Shown piece after piece: positions 17,593-26,842 of a stretch of 64,000 bases of DNA. The notes under the pieces were generated by a model. The model was given only the letters and a program-made list of their open reading frames with translations. It did no database searches and was not told the origin of the DNA. Numbering within the stretch: the stretch's first letter is position 1; every line of letters starts with the position of its first letter. The position numbers and the translations under genes were made by a program. The stretch is from JANQJA01 sp040880285 (GTDB lineage: Bacteria; Pseudomonadota; Gammaproteobacteria; Pseudomonadales; Azotimanducaceae), in assembly GCA_040880285.1 (NCBI GenBank), contig JBBDIT010000070.1:7752-71751 (forward strand). Direction: 5' to 3'.

Positions 17593-18543
17593 ATGCATCA
17601 TCACCCTGTCGTTATCGTCAAACATCCGGACTCTCCGGGCCAACGATACGATAAATTAAAAAATTTTCCATCCAGACAAATCTGTGAGGGTGCAGTTGAC
17701 GCCCTGCAGTTACTTGAGACCCAACCTGCCCACGTCGTTATCGCCGAAATGGACTTGCCCGACATGACTGGCATTGAACTCGCAGAAGCTATTCGTGATA
17801 TCGACAGTGAGAACGGTCACTTCACGTACATCATTCTGTATGGACATGAATTGTGCGAGGACATGCAAACAGCTTACGAGAAGAGTATTGATGTTTTCGT
17901 CAGTGATACGGATCCGCAGATTCTGGAACTGTCGGTACAGGCTGGAGCGCGCATATCCGAGCGAGTCAATTTATTAGCCGAACAGAACGCGAAACTAGTA
18001 GAAGAGCGCCAGGAACTTTTGCTGGGCCAACTGCTGGACCCGCTTACGGGTCTCGGTAACCGCAGGTTAGCGGAACAAACACTCAATGATGCCGTTCGCC
18101 ACGTTGAAGCCCGGGGCGGGGCTGTATGTTTTTTGATGATTACCGTGAACAACTATGCCGACCTACTGTCGTCATATGATGAGAAGATCGCCAACGAGCT
18201 GATTGTTGCGGTGTCTGAGCGCATTGAAAATTTGGTAAGGCCGATGGATGTCACTACTTACTTTGCTCCGGCAACATTTGGGCTGGTTCTGGTTCAACCA
18301 TCGATCAACCAGTGTACGGCAGAGTGTTATCAACGCATATTTGACGGTGTCCGGCTGAAGAGTTACAAAACATCCGTTGGCTTCCAGTCGGCGAACATTG
18401 CCATGAGTATCTGTGCGAGCCATGCGGAAACCGGTGCACCAGATCCGGAAAAAATGATTTCAGTGGCCGCGGCAAATCTTGAAATAGCCTCAACCAAACA
18501 ATCGATCATAGTCGAACACCTCGCAGATCAAATCAATGGGTAA
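17593..18543 (+). CDS. Degenerate receiver plus degenerate GGDEF protein
   Basis: 316 residues. The first 125 fold like a CheY receiver, but the phosphoacceptor is Glu52 (AEMDLPDMTG), the acidic pair after strand 1 is replaced by Lys-His (VIVKHPDS), the Thr/Ser is absent (IILYGHE) and the invariant Lys is Asp (FVSDTDP). A coiled-coil linker (LLAEQNAKLVEERQELLL) leads to a GGDEF fold starting LDPLTGLGNRR. Its active-site GGDEF is replaced by APATF (residues 225-229), so it cannot make cyclic di-GMP. It is probably a phosphorylation-independent adaptor or regulator. The stop overlaps the start of the next gene by 8 bases. Confidence 0.82.
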   Translation: MHHHPVVIVKHPDSPGQRYDKLKNFPSRQICEGAVDALQLLETQPAHVVIAEMDLPDMTGIELAEAIRDIDSENGHFTYIILYGHELCEDMQTAYEKSIDVFVSDTDPQILELSVQAGARISERVNLLAEQNAKLVEERQELLLGQLLDPLTGLGNRRLAEQTLNDAVRHVEARGGAVCFLMITVNNYADLLSSYDEKIANELIVAVSERIENLVRPMDVTTYFAPATFGLVLVQPSINQCTAECYQRIFDGVRLKSYKTSVGFQSANIAMSICASHAETGAPDPEKMISVAAANLEIASTKQSIIVEHLADQING

Positions 18544-19096
18544 GCGCCTTTCAAAAATCTATACACGCACCGGTGATCGTGGTGAAACAGGTCTCGGCGA
18601 TGGGCAGAGAGTCTCCAAGGGCGATCCTCGGGTCGAGGCCATCGGCGACATTGACGAGCTGAATTCGTGGATCGGCATGTTGGTTGAAGAATTGCTGCAG
18701 GAAAGCAATCGCTTCGCTACAGTCGCTGACTTTTTGCGACAATGCCAACACAGGATCTTTGATCTTGGTGGCGAGGTTTCGATTCCCGGTCACAGCATCG
18801 TCCAGGCACAACATGTGGAAGCAATCGAAGTCCAACTTGATGACCTGAATAAGCAGTTACCACCACTTGAAAACTTTATACTTCCCGGGGGCTCACGCTT
18901 GATTGCAACGCTACATCTGGCCCGCAGTGTATGCCGCCGGGCGGAACGCACCCTGGTGGCGCTGGCAGCGGAAGAAGAAGTCAATGAGAACGGCCTCAAG
19001 TTCCTGAATCGACTATCCGACTATCTGTTCGTGGCCGCGCGCCACGTGGCCCGTGTCAATGGCGTCAATGAAGTGCTCTGGGAAAAGAGCCAGTGA
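18536..19096 (+). CDS. Cob(I)alamin adenosyltransferase, PduO type
   Basis: 186 residues. The ATP-binding N-terminus KIYTRTGDRGETGLGDG is the PduO/MMAB hallmark, followed by VEAIGDIDELNSWIG and, late, the conserved ARSVCRRAERTLVAL segment. It transfers the adenosyl group of ATP to cob(I)alamin to give coenzyme B12. Its ATG lies inside the end of the pseudo-GGDEF gene (8-base overlap), so the two are co-translated although no functional link is known. Together with the BtuF-like gene it implies cobalamin use or salvage. Confidence 0.94.
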   Translation: MGKRLSKIYTRTGDRGETGLGDGQRVSKGDPRVEAIGDIDELNSWIGMLVEELLQESNRFATVADFLRQCQHRIFDLGGEVSIPGHSIVQAQHVEAIEVQLDDLNKQLPPLENFILPGGSRLIATLHLARSVCRRAERTLVALAAEEEVNENGLKFLNRLSDYLFVAARHVARVNGVNEVLWEKSQ

Positions 19097-19102
19097 CTGG
19101 CT

Positions 19103-20305
19103 CTACATCACGATCCGGCGAATATCGCTTAGAACTTGTGCCAGGTAGACGATAAAGCGGGCCGCCTCGGCACCGTCAATGGCTCGATGATCGTACGACA
19201 ACGACAGCGGCAAAAGCGTTCGCGGTCTGAACTCCTTGCCATCGTAAACCGGAGCAATCCTTGATCTGGACACACCCAGTATCGCTACTTCAGGCGAATT
19301 AATGATCGGTGTAAACGCGGTACCGCCGATACCGCCAAGGCTCGAGATTGTAAACGTTGCTCCTTGCATTGCGTCGAGGCCAAGCTTTTTGTTTCGTGCC
19401 TGTTCGGCCAATCGGGCACTCTCTTGCGCCAGTTCAATCACACCTTTCTTTTCTGCATCCTTAATAACAGGAACAACCAGTCCATCTTCTGTATCGACAG
19501 CGATACCGATATTGAAATACTTCTTCAGCACCAGGTTTTCAATGTCTTTATCGAGCGAAGCATTAAATCGTGGATATTGCATCAGCGTATAAACACAGGC
19601 CTTTACCAGGAACGCCAGTGGCGTAACCTTCTTGCCAGCGGCCGCCAATTCCTCATTTTGCGACTTGCGGAACGCCTCAAGTTCAGTAATGTCCGCTTCA
19701 TCAAACTGGGTGACATGCGGCACATTGAGCCAGCTTCGATGCAGGTTCCTGGCACTGGTACGCCGTACCCGGGATAAGGGCACAATCTCTGTTTCACCAA
19801 ATTTACTGAAATCCGGTAAAGATACAGGCGGAATTGACGCGCCGCGGCCATCACCACGATCAAGGGATTGCTTCACATAAGCCTGCACATCTTCCTTGAG
19901 AATTCGNNNNNNNNNNNNNNNNNNNNNNNNNNNNNNNNNNNNNNNNNNNNNNNNNNNNNNNNNNNNNNNNNNNNNNNNNNNNNNNNNNNNNNNNNNNNNN
20001 NNNNNNGCTGAGGGCTCTTCTTTTTTCTGCTTTTGGTTTTGGTCGGCTTTTTTATCGTCGCCGTTTGCACTTGTGGCTTCAATTTCGAGGATCAGGTCGC
20101 CCTCGTCAACTGTGTCGCCCACCTTGACTGCGATAGTCGCAATTTTCCCCGCGACCGGCGCGGGGATTTCCATACTGGCCTTGTCTGACTCAAGCACAAC
20201 GAGCGAGTCATTGGCCTTTACGATATCGCCCACGGCAACCAGGACTTCGATGACTTCGACCTCATCAGCCTCACCAACGTCTGGAACCAGTACTTCTTTC
20301 GTCAT
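19103..20305 (-). CDS. aceF: Pyruvate dehydrogenase E2, dihydrolipoamide acetyltransferase (interrupted by an N gap)
   Basis: Two pieces separated by 100 N. The 5' part holds one lipoyl domain with the lipoylated lysine in ESDKASMEIPAP and an acidic/Lys-rich linker. The 3' part begins at the end of the E3/E1-binding domain (RILKEDVQAYVKQ) and contains the complete catalytic core ending HRAIDGAEAARF, with the active His and Asp. The bridge of E1-binding sequence, and any second lipoyl domain, is hidden in the gap, so the true length is unknown. The gene follows aceE by 11 bases. E3 is not in the window. Confidence 0.93.
   Translation of the reverse strand: MTKEVLVPDVGEADEVEVIEVLVAVGDIVKANDSLVVLESDKASMEIPAPVAGKIATIAVKVGDTVDEGDLILEIEATSANGDDKKADQNQKQKKEEPSXXXXXXXXXXXXXXXXXXXXXXXXXXXXXXXXXXRILKEDVQAYVKQSLDRGDGRGASIPPVSLPDFSKFGETEIVPLSRVRRTSARNLHRSWLNVPHVTQFDEADITELEAFRKSQNEELAAAGKKVTPLAFLVKACVYTLMQYPRFNASLDKDIENLVLKKYFNIGIAVDTEDGLVVPVIKDAEKKGVIELAQESARLAEQARNKKLGLDAMQGATFTISSLGGIGGTAFTPIINSPEVAILGVSRSRIAPVYDGKEFRPRTLLPLSLSYDHRAIDGAEAARFIVYLAQVLSDIRRIVM
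19907..20006. other. Assembly gap (100 N) inside aceF
   Basis: The flanks are not duplicated, so real sequence is missing; the number of N is a placeholder. The reading frame is preserved in the placeholder but this is not evidence of length. Confidence 0.95.
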
Positions 20306-20316
20306 GCGGCAGGACC

Positions 20317-22980
20317 TTAGCTGGTTGCCGGATCTGGCTTGTCCGGATTGATTTTGAACTTTTTAATGGCATCTGAAACCACGCGAGTCTCAATAACATT
20401 TTCTTCTGCAAGCGCATTTAACGCGGCAATGGTCACAAAGTACCGATCAACTTCAAAAAAGTGGCGGAGGCGCTCCCTGGTATCACTGCGGCCAAACCCA
20501 TCGGTACCAAGTACTGAGTAACTACCGGGTACAAACTCTCGAATCTGGTCAGCGAAACTCTTCATATAATCGGTGGAGGCAATCACGGGCCCTACAGCGT
20601 CCTCAAGGCAGGCTTCGACATAACTCGTGCGCGGCTCCTCATCCGGATGCAGCATATTCCAGCGTTTGGTGGCGAGACCGTCGCGACGCAATTCCGTGAA
20701 ACTGGTTGCGCTCCAGATATCTGCATCAATCCCGAACTCTTCCTTCAACAATTCCGCCGCCGCAATCACTTCTAGCAAAATTGTACCGGAACCAATCAAC
20801 TGAACCGCCTTCTTGCTGTTTTTCCTGGTGCCCTTCTGTAGCAGGTACATACCCTTGATGATGCCTTCTTCACAGTCTTTTGGCATTGCTGGTTGCTGGT
20901 AATTTTCGTTCATGACGGTGATGTAATAAAAACGCGGCAGGTTTTCCACATACATCTGTTTTAGACCGTGATGGATAATTACGGCAAGTTCGTAGCCATA
21001 GGTGGGGTCATAGGATACACAATTGGGTACGGTGGATGACAACAGGTGGCTGTGACCGTCCTGGTGTTGTAAACCTTCACCATTCAAGGTGGTGCGTCCT
21101 GATGTACCACCCAGCAGAAACCCTCTGGCTTGCACATCACCTGCAGCCCAGCAAAGATCACCAACTCGCTGGAATCCAAACATGGAGTAGAAAATATAAA
21201 ACGGGATCAGCGTACAATCATGATTGGCATAGGAAGTGGCCGCCGCCATCCAGGCTGCAAATGCACCGGCCTCAGTAATACCCTCTTCCATTACCTGTCC
21301 ATCCTGGTCTTCGCGGTAATACATGACTTGCCCGGTGTCTACAGGCTCATAGAGCTGCCCCACCGATGAGTAGATACCGAGTTGACGGAACATGCCTTCC
21401 ATGCCAAAGGTTCTAGCCTCATCCGGCACAATCGGGACGACTCGTTCCTTGATCGAGTCGACGCGCACCAGGCTAGACAGTAAGCGGACAAATACCATGG
21501 TGGTGGAAATTTCCCGCTCACCACTGCCTTTGGTGACCGACTCAAAAACATCGAGGGATGGTATTTCCAGCGTTTCGAATTTTGTTTTCCGTTGCGGCAA
21601 GGGACCACCGAGGTTGGCCCGGCGCTCTCGCAGGTAACGCATCTCGGGACTGTCTTCCGGCGGCTTGTAATAGGGCACTTTTTCAAGGTCCGAATCCGGT
21701 AACGGAATATCAAACCGGTCCCTGAAATCTTTCAGCGCTTCAATGTCCAGTTTTTTGACCGAGTGAGTAATATTCTGCGCCTCACCCGCCGGGCCAAGGC
21801 CATAGCCTTTGACCGTTTTTGCCAGGATCACGGTGGGCTGGCCCTCGTGTTTGGTTGCCGCTGCATAGGCCGCGTAAACTTTGTAAGGGTCATGACCACC
21901 CCGATTCAGCCGATAAATATCCTCATCGGTCATATTCTCAACCAGCCTGGCGACTTCGGGGTACTTCCCGAAAAAATGCTCCCTCGTATAGGCACCATCA
22001 TGACTCTTGTAATTCTGGTAGTCCCCGTCCACCGCTTCGTCCATCCGCTGTTGGAGCAGCCCTTTATCGTCCTGGTCAAACAGCGGGTCCCACATCCTGC
22101 CCCAGATCACCTTGATAACGTTCCAGCCTGCACCGCGGAAGACACCCTCGAGTTCCTGGATAATCTTGCCATTACCCCTGACGGGTCCATCCAGACGTTG
22201 CAAATTACAATTGACGACGAATATCAGGTTATCAAGCCCTTCCCGACCGGCCATTGCTATTGCACCGAGCGATTCCGGCTCGTCCGTCTCGCCGTCACCG
22301 AGAAAGCACCAGACCTTGCGATCCGAGGGTTCGGCTAATCCCCGGTAGCCGAGGTATTTCATAATATGGGCCTGGTAAATTGCCTGTAATGGCCCGAGCC
22401 CCATTGAAACCGTTGGGAATTGCCAGTAATCAGGCATCAACCATGGGTGTGGATAGGAAGACAGGCCATCGCCATCAACTTCCTGACGGAATTTGTCCAG
22501 CTGTTCTTCGGTCAGCCTGCCCTCAAGGAAAGAGCGCGCGTAAATGCCGGGCGCGCTATGGCCCTGGAAGTAGATTAAATCACCTTCCTGCTCTTCTGTC
22601 GGTGCGCGAAAAAAGTAATTGAAGCCCACATCGTATAGCGTGGCACTGGATTGGAAAGTGGAGATGTGGCCACCGAGGGTGGCGTCCTCAAGATTGGCCC
22701 TCATGACCATCGCCATTGCGTTCCAGCGAATCAATGATCGCAATCCCCGCTCCATAAACAAGTCACCCGGCATTCGGGCTTCTTTTTCTACCGGAATCGT
22801 ATTTCGATAAGGGCTATTGATCGAGTACGGGATCTGCGCCCCGGTTTCCGTTACACGCGAAGATAATCGTTGCAGTATGTACTGGGCCCGTTCTACTCCT
22901 TCCGTTTCAAGGACGGAATTGATCGCCGACAGCCATTCTTCAGTCTCGACAGGATCCAGGTCTTTGGCTCTTTCGGACAT
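20317..22980 (-). CDS. aceE: Pyruvate dehydrogenase E1 component, homodimeric
   Basis: 887 residues from ATG 22980, chosen over 23016 because GGGAGA is 6 bases upstream and the protein then starts MSERAKDLDPVETEEWL. The thiamine-diphosphate motif GDGETDEPES and NLIFVVNCNLQ are intact, as is the C-terminal transketolase-like domain. It decarboxylates pyruvate and acetylates the lipoyl group of E2 encoded just downstream, feeding acetyl-CoA to the citric acid cycle. It lies 89 bases after the BtuF-like gene. Confidence 0.97.
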   Translation of the reverse strand: MSERAKDLDPVETEEWLSAINSVLETEGVERAQYILQRLSSRVTETGAQIPYSINSPYRNTIPVEKEARMPGDLFMERGLRSLIRWNAMAMVMRANLEDATLGGHISTFQSSATLYDVGFNYFFRAPTEEQEGDLIYFQGHSAPGIYARSFLEGRLTEEQLDKFRQEVDGDGLSSYPHPWLMPDYWQFPTVSMGLGPLQAIYQAHIMKYLGYRGLAEPSDRKVWCFLGDGETDEPESLGAIAMAGREGLDNLIFVVNCNLQRLDGPVRGNGKIIQELEGVFRGAGWNVIKVIWGRMWDPLFDQDDKGLLQQRMDEAVDGDYQNYKSHDGAYTREHFFGKYPEVARLVENMTDEDIYRLNRGGHDPYKVYAAYAAATKHEGQPTVILAKTVKGYGLGPAGEAQNITHSVKKLDIEALKDFRDRFDIPLPDSDLEKVPYYKPPEDSPEMRYLRERRANLGGPLPQRKTKFETLEIPSLDVFESVTKGSGEREISTTMVFVRLLSSLVRVDSIKERVVPIVPDEARTFGMEGMFRQLGIYSSVGQLYEPVDTGQVMYYREDQDGQVMEEGITEAGAFAAWMAAATSYANHDCTLIPFYIFYSMFGFQRVGDLCWAAGDVQARGFLLGGTSGRTTLNGEGLQHQDGHSHLLSSTVPNCVSYDPTYGYELAVIIHHGLKQMYVENLPRFYYITVMNENYQQPAMPKDCEEGIIKGMYLLQKGTRKNSKKAVQLIGSGTILLEVIAAAELLKEEFGIDADIWSATSFTELRRDGLATKRWNMLHPDEEPRTSYVEACLEDAVGPVIASTDYMKSFADQIREFVPGSYSVLGTDGFGRSDTRERLRHFFEVDRYFVTIAALNALAEENVIETRVVSDAIKKFKINPDKPDPATS

Positions 22981-23069
22981 CTCGTGTCTCCCACTGGTCA
23001 AGATAGTGACCCACAACCGACAAGGTGTTTCATGCTGGGCGAACTATAACGCAATCAACAGGTTTACGC

Positions 23070-23981
23070 TTAGCGAGATACACCAGGGGCGCCGGTTACC
23101 GACCGTCTCGCCTCCTCAATTAACTGGCAAACTCTTGCGATGCCGTCTCGCATCCGCGGGCCTGGTCTTGAAATCAAATTGGGGTCGATGCTCGCAATCC
23201 TGCCCTCCAGTATCTCAAAGGTCTGCCATTTTTCTACCCAGGATGAAGGTGGTGCACCGGGCACGCGGGTAATGATAATGAGGTCAGGACGCCCCATCAC
23301 GACGGCTTCTTTACTGACCAGGGGAACCGGGGTTTTGAGCTCCGCAAAGAGATTGCTGCCGCCACACAAAGAAATAGCCTGGCCAATCAGGTGCTCGCCA
23401 TTGACCGTGTACAAATTTTCATCCGAAATCTGGAAAAACACCCTGGGGTCGACACGATCCTCGTGATTACCATGTAAAAGCGCAAGTCTTGAAAACGCTT
23501 CATCGAAGCCCGCCGCCAGTTGTCGACCGACTTCGCCCTGCCCCAATAGTTTCGCGATTTTGACAATGCCTGGTCCGATATCTTCAAGCCTGGGGGCTTC
23601 GTTGTAGTAGACCGGTATTCCAAGGGACTCAAGCTTTGTAAGTGCACGGTTGGAACCACCTGTACGCCACGCAAAGATAATATCCGGAGCCATGGCAAGC
23701 ACCGCTTCTACATTGATAGAAAACGCATCACCCAATCGAGGAATTGACTTGGCAGCCTCAGGGTAATCCGAGTACTGCACCGTACCGACGACCCGGTGGC
23801 CGACACCCAGTTCAAACAGGATTTCGGTCAGGTGTGGCGCGAGACTGACCACGCGCACTGCGGGTTTAGCGAGGCTGACTTCGCGCCCAACATCGTCCAG
23901 GACCGTTATTGGATCGGCGCTGCTGCCAATCGACCAAAGCAGTACTGCGTACAGCAGGTAACGCGACATTGACTCGTTCAA
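23070..23981 (-). CDS. btuF: BtuF-like cobalamin/metal-complex binding protein
   Basis: 303 residues with a signal peptide (YLLYAVLLWSIGSSA). The periplasmic helical-backbone metal-receptor fold is indicated by RVVSLAPHLTEILFELG, GTVQYSDYPEAA and DIIFAWRTGGSN, closely like BtuF. BtuF delivers vitamin B12 to the BtuCD transporter; other members carry haem or iron siderophores. No permease or ATPase gene is adjacent. The ATG overlaps the ampE stop (ATGA), so it is coupled to the AmpD-AmpE pair. A start at 23969 would also be possible. Confidence 0.8.
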   Translation of the reverse strand: MNESMSRYLLYAVLLWSIGSSADPITVLDDVGREVSLAKPAVRVVSLAPHLTEILFELGVGHRVVGTVQYSDYPEAAKSIPRLGDAFSINVEAVLAMAPDIIFAWRTGGSNRALTKLESLGIPVYYNEAPRLEDIGPGIVKIAKLLGQGEVGRQLAAGFDEAFSRLALLHGNHEDRVDPRVFFQISDENLYTVNGEHLIGQAISLCGGSNLFAELKTPVPLVSKEAVVMGRPDLIIITRVPGAPPSSWVEKWQTFEILEGRIASIDPNLISRPGPRMRDGIARVCQLIEEARRSVTGAPGVSR

Positions 23982-24793
23982 AGGCCAAGAATGGTGATGA
24001 AGGCGGCAATCCCCAACCAGCCGAACAAAGTACGGCCCAATAGTTCCTTGAGTTCCAGATTTGACTCCTCGGTCTCGCGCACAAACGACTCAAGGTCGGA
24101 GGCCAGGGAAACATTGCCAACGGCCGAATTTGCAAAACGCGCGAGCACCCTGTCTATCGGCTCGCGGATGTCAGAGATTGTGCGCAACCATTCATCAAAG
24201 CAATTACCGAAGTGGCCGAGCAGAGCAAAGACCAGTCCCGTCACACGCGCTGCAGGCCATTCCAGCCAATACAAGACCAGACGGCCAGGCTCTGGCCCAG
24301 GATCATCACGATGCATGACTTCATACTGCCGTGTGAGGATGTAAAGCAAGGCGCCTGCCGGACCGAGCAACAGATACCAGAACAGGGCAGGATAAAACCC
24401 CTGGAAAATTTCATAGACAGAGCGCTGCCTGAAGTCATCCTGTCGTGTTCTCGCCTCATCCAGCCCATCTTGGCTGGCAAAGCGCCGTAGCCATTGCGCC
24501 TGCTCATCAAACAATGCACTCGTATCAATGATATCGATCGCGTAAACGAGCGTGACCAGTGACAAGGCAAGCCATACAAGACCAAATAGCCAGCTATGAA
24601 CCTCCAGGGCGACCAGCCACAGGAGGAGAACCGGAAGACCCACGCATAGCAGGTACCTTATATTCACGTTGGCGACGCGCTGGTGCAGCTTCGCGACAAA
24701 GGATTCAAATGGCACCACGGCTCGAACCGGGTTGCTACCAACCCAGTTGCGGTAAAGAAACACCATAATCAGGACTGTAAGAAACTTCATCAT
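23978..24793 (-). CDS. ampE: AmpE-like inner-membrane regulatory protein
   Basis: 271 residues, with four to five membrane segments and the conserved block QRSVYEIFQGFYPALFWYLLLGPAGALLY, typical of AmpE, a relative of the cobalamin-synthesis protein CobD/CbiB. AmpE is coupled to AmpD in wall-recycling and beta-lactamase induction but its reaction is unknown. It starts 12 bases after ampD and overlaps the BtuF-like gene. The CobD relationship and the cobalamin neighbour may be coincidence. Confidence 0.85.
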   Translation of the reverse strand: MMKFLTVLIMVFLYRNWVGSNPVRAVVPFESFVAKLHQRVANVNIRYLLCVGLPVLLLWLVALEVHSWLFGLVWLALSLVTLVYAIDIIDTSALFDEQAQWLRRFASQDGLDEARTRQDDFRQRSVYEIFQGFYPALFWYLLLGPAGALLYILTRQYEVMHRDDPGPEPGRLVLYWLEWPAARVTGLVFALLGHFGNCFDEWLRTISDIREPIDRVLARFANSAVGNVSLASDLESFVRETEESNLELKELLGRTLFGWLGIAAFITILGL

Positions 24794-24805
24794 TTACTCC
24801 ACTGA

Positions 24806-25375
24806 TCAAAGGCCAACCGCTGTTCGCAGGCGCGGCCAGTCAAAGCCTGGGCCAGGATCTGTCTTGCGTCCAGGAGCAATATCACTGTGTCCTACAATGT
24901 TCGTCCTGACGATACCATACTCATGGCACAGCGCCTGGCAAACCCGGGCAAGGACATCATACTGGACACCACGATAGCCATTCTTATCGGTTCCTTCCAG
25001 TTCAATACCAATTGAAAAGTCGTTGCAGTTGGTCCTTTCCATGTAGCAGGACTCACCAGCGTGCCAGGCTCTTTTATCGAATGGGACAAACTGCAACAGG
25101 TATCCGTCTCGTCGTATCAACACGTGACTCGATACCTTAAGCCCGGCGAGGTCAACAAAGTCGGGATGCTCATCCACGTCAAGACGGTTACAGAACAAAG
25201 ACTCGATATAGTCACTACCAAAATGACCAGCTGGCAAGCTGATTGAGTGCACCACTATCAGGCTGATTTCATCGCCAGGGCGCTCATCACAGTTGGGGCT
25301 GGCACAGAACCTGGCGGCGCTCAGTAAACCGTTCGCAATTTCCATATCTTCCTGAACCGACTGCCGTACAGGCAT
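24806..25375 (-). CDS. ampD: 1,6-anhydro-N-acetylmuramyl-L-alanine amidase AmpD
   Basis: 189 residues. Zinc ligands fit His43 (IVVHSISLP), the late His of NIVGHSDIAPG and the Asp of KTDPGPGFDW; the catalytic Glu is in IGIELEGTDKNGY. AmpD cleaves the peptide from anhydroMurNAc in the cytosol, recycling imported muropeptides. No signal peptide, so it is the cytosolic form. It is the first gene of an ampD-ampE-btuF-like run and is divergent from the retropepsin gene. Confidence 0.95.
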   Translation of the reverse strand: MPVRQSVQEDMEIANGLLSAARFCASPNCDERPGDEISLIVVHSISLPAGHFGSDYIESLFCNRLDVDEHPDFVDLAGLKVSSHVLIRRDGYLLQFVPFDKRAWHAGESCYMERTNCNDFSIGIELEGTDKNGYRGVQYDVLARVCQALCHEYGIVRTNIVGHSDIAPGRKTDPGPGFDWPRLRTAVGL

Positions 25376-25423
25376 ATTAACAATTCGAGCTGGTGATTTG
25401 TGAAAATCGGGCCCGGGCGCAGT

Positions 25424-25429
25424 TATACT
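25424..25429 (+). promoter_or_regulatory. Candidate -10 box before the retropepsin-like gene
   Basis: TATACT lies in the divergent ampD/retropepsin spacer, 50 bases before ATG 25480. The best -35 at 17 bases (TGAAAA, 25401-25406) is weak; TTGTGA at 25398 would need a 20-base spacer. Confidence 0.3.
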
Positions 25430-25479
25430 GAGTCAGACTAATTGCAAGTGCTCGAAGGCTTCCAGATAAGGCGTGGTGA

Positions 25480-26004
25480 ATGAACCTCAAAAGGACCGGT
25501 AACGGAATGATTGCCCTGGCCTGTATCATCGGCCTCGGATTACTGACCATTTTTTTTGGCGAAGTCGAAGAACATCGACGCAATCCCAACCAGGAACCGG
25601 ATTCTCGCATTGGCGCCAACATGATTGAAGTTGCCCTGGACCAAAATCGCCAGGGGCATTATGTCGTAACAGGTGCGATCAATGGCATCCCCGCTGAGTT
25701 CCTGCTGGATACCGGGGCAACTGATGTGGTCATACCAGAGGCAATCGCAAACCAACTCGGGTTAGCGCGTGGACGCGCTGGCCGCGCCATGACGGCCAAT
25801 GGCTATGTTACGGTTTACCAAACCCGAATTGATCACCTCGCTATCGGTGAAATCGTCCTGCATGACGTGCGCGCCAGCATCAATCCAGCAATGCCACCAC
25901 CTGCAATTTTACTTGGCATGTCCGCCCTGACGCAGGTCGAATTTGTGCAGCAGGGAGATTCACTTACACTGCGACAGTTTGGAAGACGGGACTCCAATGG
26001 ATAA
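25480..26004 (+). CDS. Retropepsin-like aspartic protease (TIGR02281-type)
   Basis: 174 residues with an N-terminal membrane anchor (MIALACIIGLGLLTIFF). The single catalytic triad is DTG at residues 77-79 in FLLDTGATDVVIP, and the family pattern AGRAMTANGYVTVYQTRID and ILLGMSALTQVEF follow. As only one such motif is present, it should act as a homodimer. These periplasmic clan AA proteases are widespread in Proteobacteria without known substrates. The 3' end overlaps nadC by 8 bases. Confidence 0.85.
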   Translation: MNLKRTGNGMIALACIIGLGLLTIFFGEVEEHRRNPNQEPDSRIGANMIEVALDQNRQGHYVVTGAINGIPAEFLLDTGATDVVIPEAIANQLGLARGRAGRAMTANGYVTVYQTRIDHLAIGEIVLHDVRASINPAMPPPAILLGMSALTQVEFVQQGDSLTLRQFGRRDSNG

Positions 26005-26842
26005 CGACTATTTGCAGGGCCTGGCCGAAACGGTCGCAATCGCGCTCGACGAGGACATAGGCAGCGGCGATATCACCGCAAGGCTAATCCTGGCAAACAC
26101 CCGCGCCACCGCCGAGGTGATAACTCGCGACGCCGCAGTTCTTTGTGGTCAGCCCTGGGTCGATGAGGTTTTCCGTCAGGTGGATCCGGACCTTTTGAGC
26201 ACCTGGTTCGTCAATGACAGTGAAAGGGCTGATCCGGGTACTACCCTTTTCCGCGTGTCGGGGGCTGCAAGAAGTATTCTGACAGCCGAGCGAACCGCAC
26301 TGAACTTCCTGCAAACCCTGTCTGGAACTGCGACCAGAACGCGCCACTATGCCGATCTGATCAAGCATACTGGTACCTATTTGCTTGACACCAGAAAGAC
26401 GCTTCCAGGTTTACGCAAGGCCCAGAAGTATGCGGTCAATTGTGGTGGCGCCAAAAATCACCGTATGGGTCTTTATGACGCCTTTCTCATCAAGGAAAAC
26501 CACATTATCGCGTCCGGCTCAATTGCTGGCGCCATCAATAGCGCACGTTCAATTGCACCCGACAAACGCGTCGAGATCGAAGTCGAGAACCTCGATGAAT
26601 TCAGGCAGGCAGTCGATGCCGCACCTGACTGGATTATGTTGGATAACTTTTCACTTGCTGACCTGCGTACCGCTGTCAACGCCATTAATGACACCATCAA
26701 ACTAGAGGCATCCGGTGGAATCGAGTCAGATCAGGATCTACTGGCAATAGCGGAAACTGGTGTCCATTACATCTCGGTGGGAGCGCTGACCAAGCACTGC
26801 GATGCAATCGACCTGTCGATGCGCATCATCGAGCAACCATAG
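25997..26842 (+). CDS. nadC: Nicotinate-nucleotide pyrophosphorylase (carboxylating)
   Basis: 281 residues from ATG 25997; an upstream start at 25943 would extend far into the protease gene. The quinolinate-binding block LLDTRKTLPGLRKAQKYAV, the CGGAKNHRMGLYDAF signature and the late EASGGI loop are present. It converts quinolinate and PRPP to nicotinate mononucleotide in NAD synthesis. The stop shares a base with the GTG of the pilus accessory gene (TAGTG). Confidence 0.96.
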   Translation: MDNDYLQGLAETVAIALDEDIGSGDITARLILANTRATAEVITRDAAVLCGQPWVDEVFRQVDPDLLSTWFVNDSERADPGTTLFRVSGAARSILTAERTALNFLQTLSGTATRTRHYADLIKHTGTYLLDTRKTLPGLRKAQKYAVNCGGAKNHRMGLYDAFLIKENHIIASGSIAGAINSARSIAPDKRVEIEVENLDEFRQAVDAAPDWIMLDNFSLADLRTAVNAINDTIKLEASGGIESDQDLLAIAETGVHYISVGALTKHCDAIDLSMRIIEQP

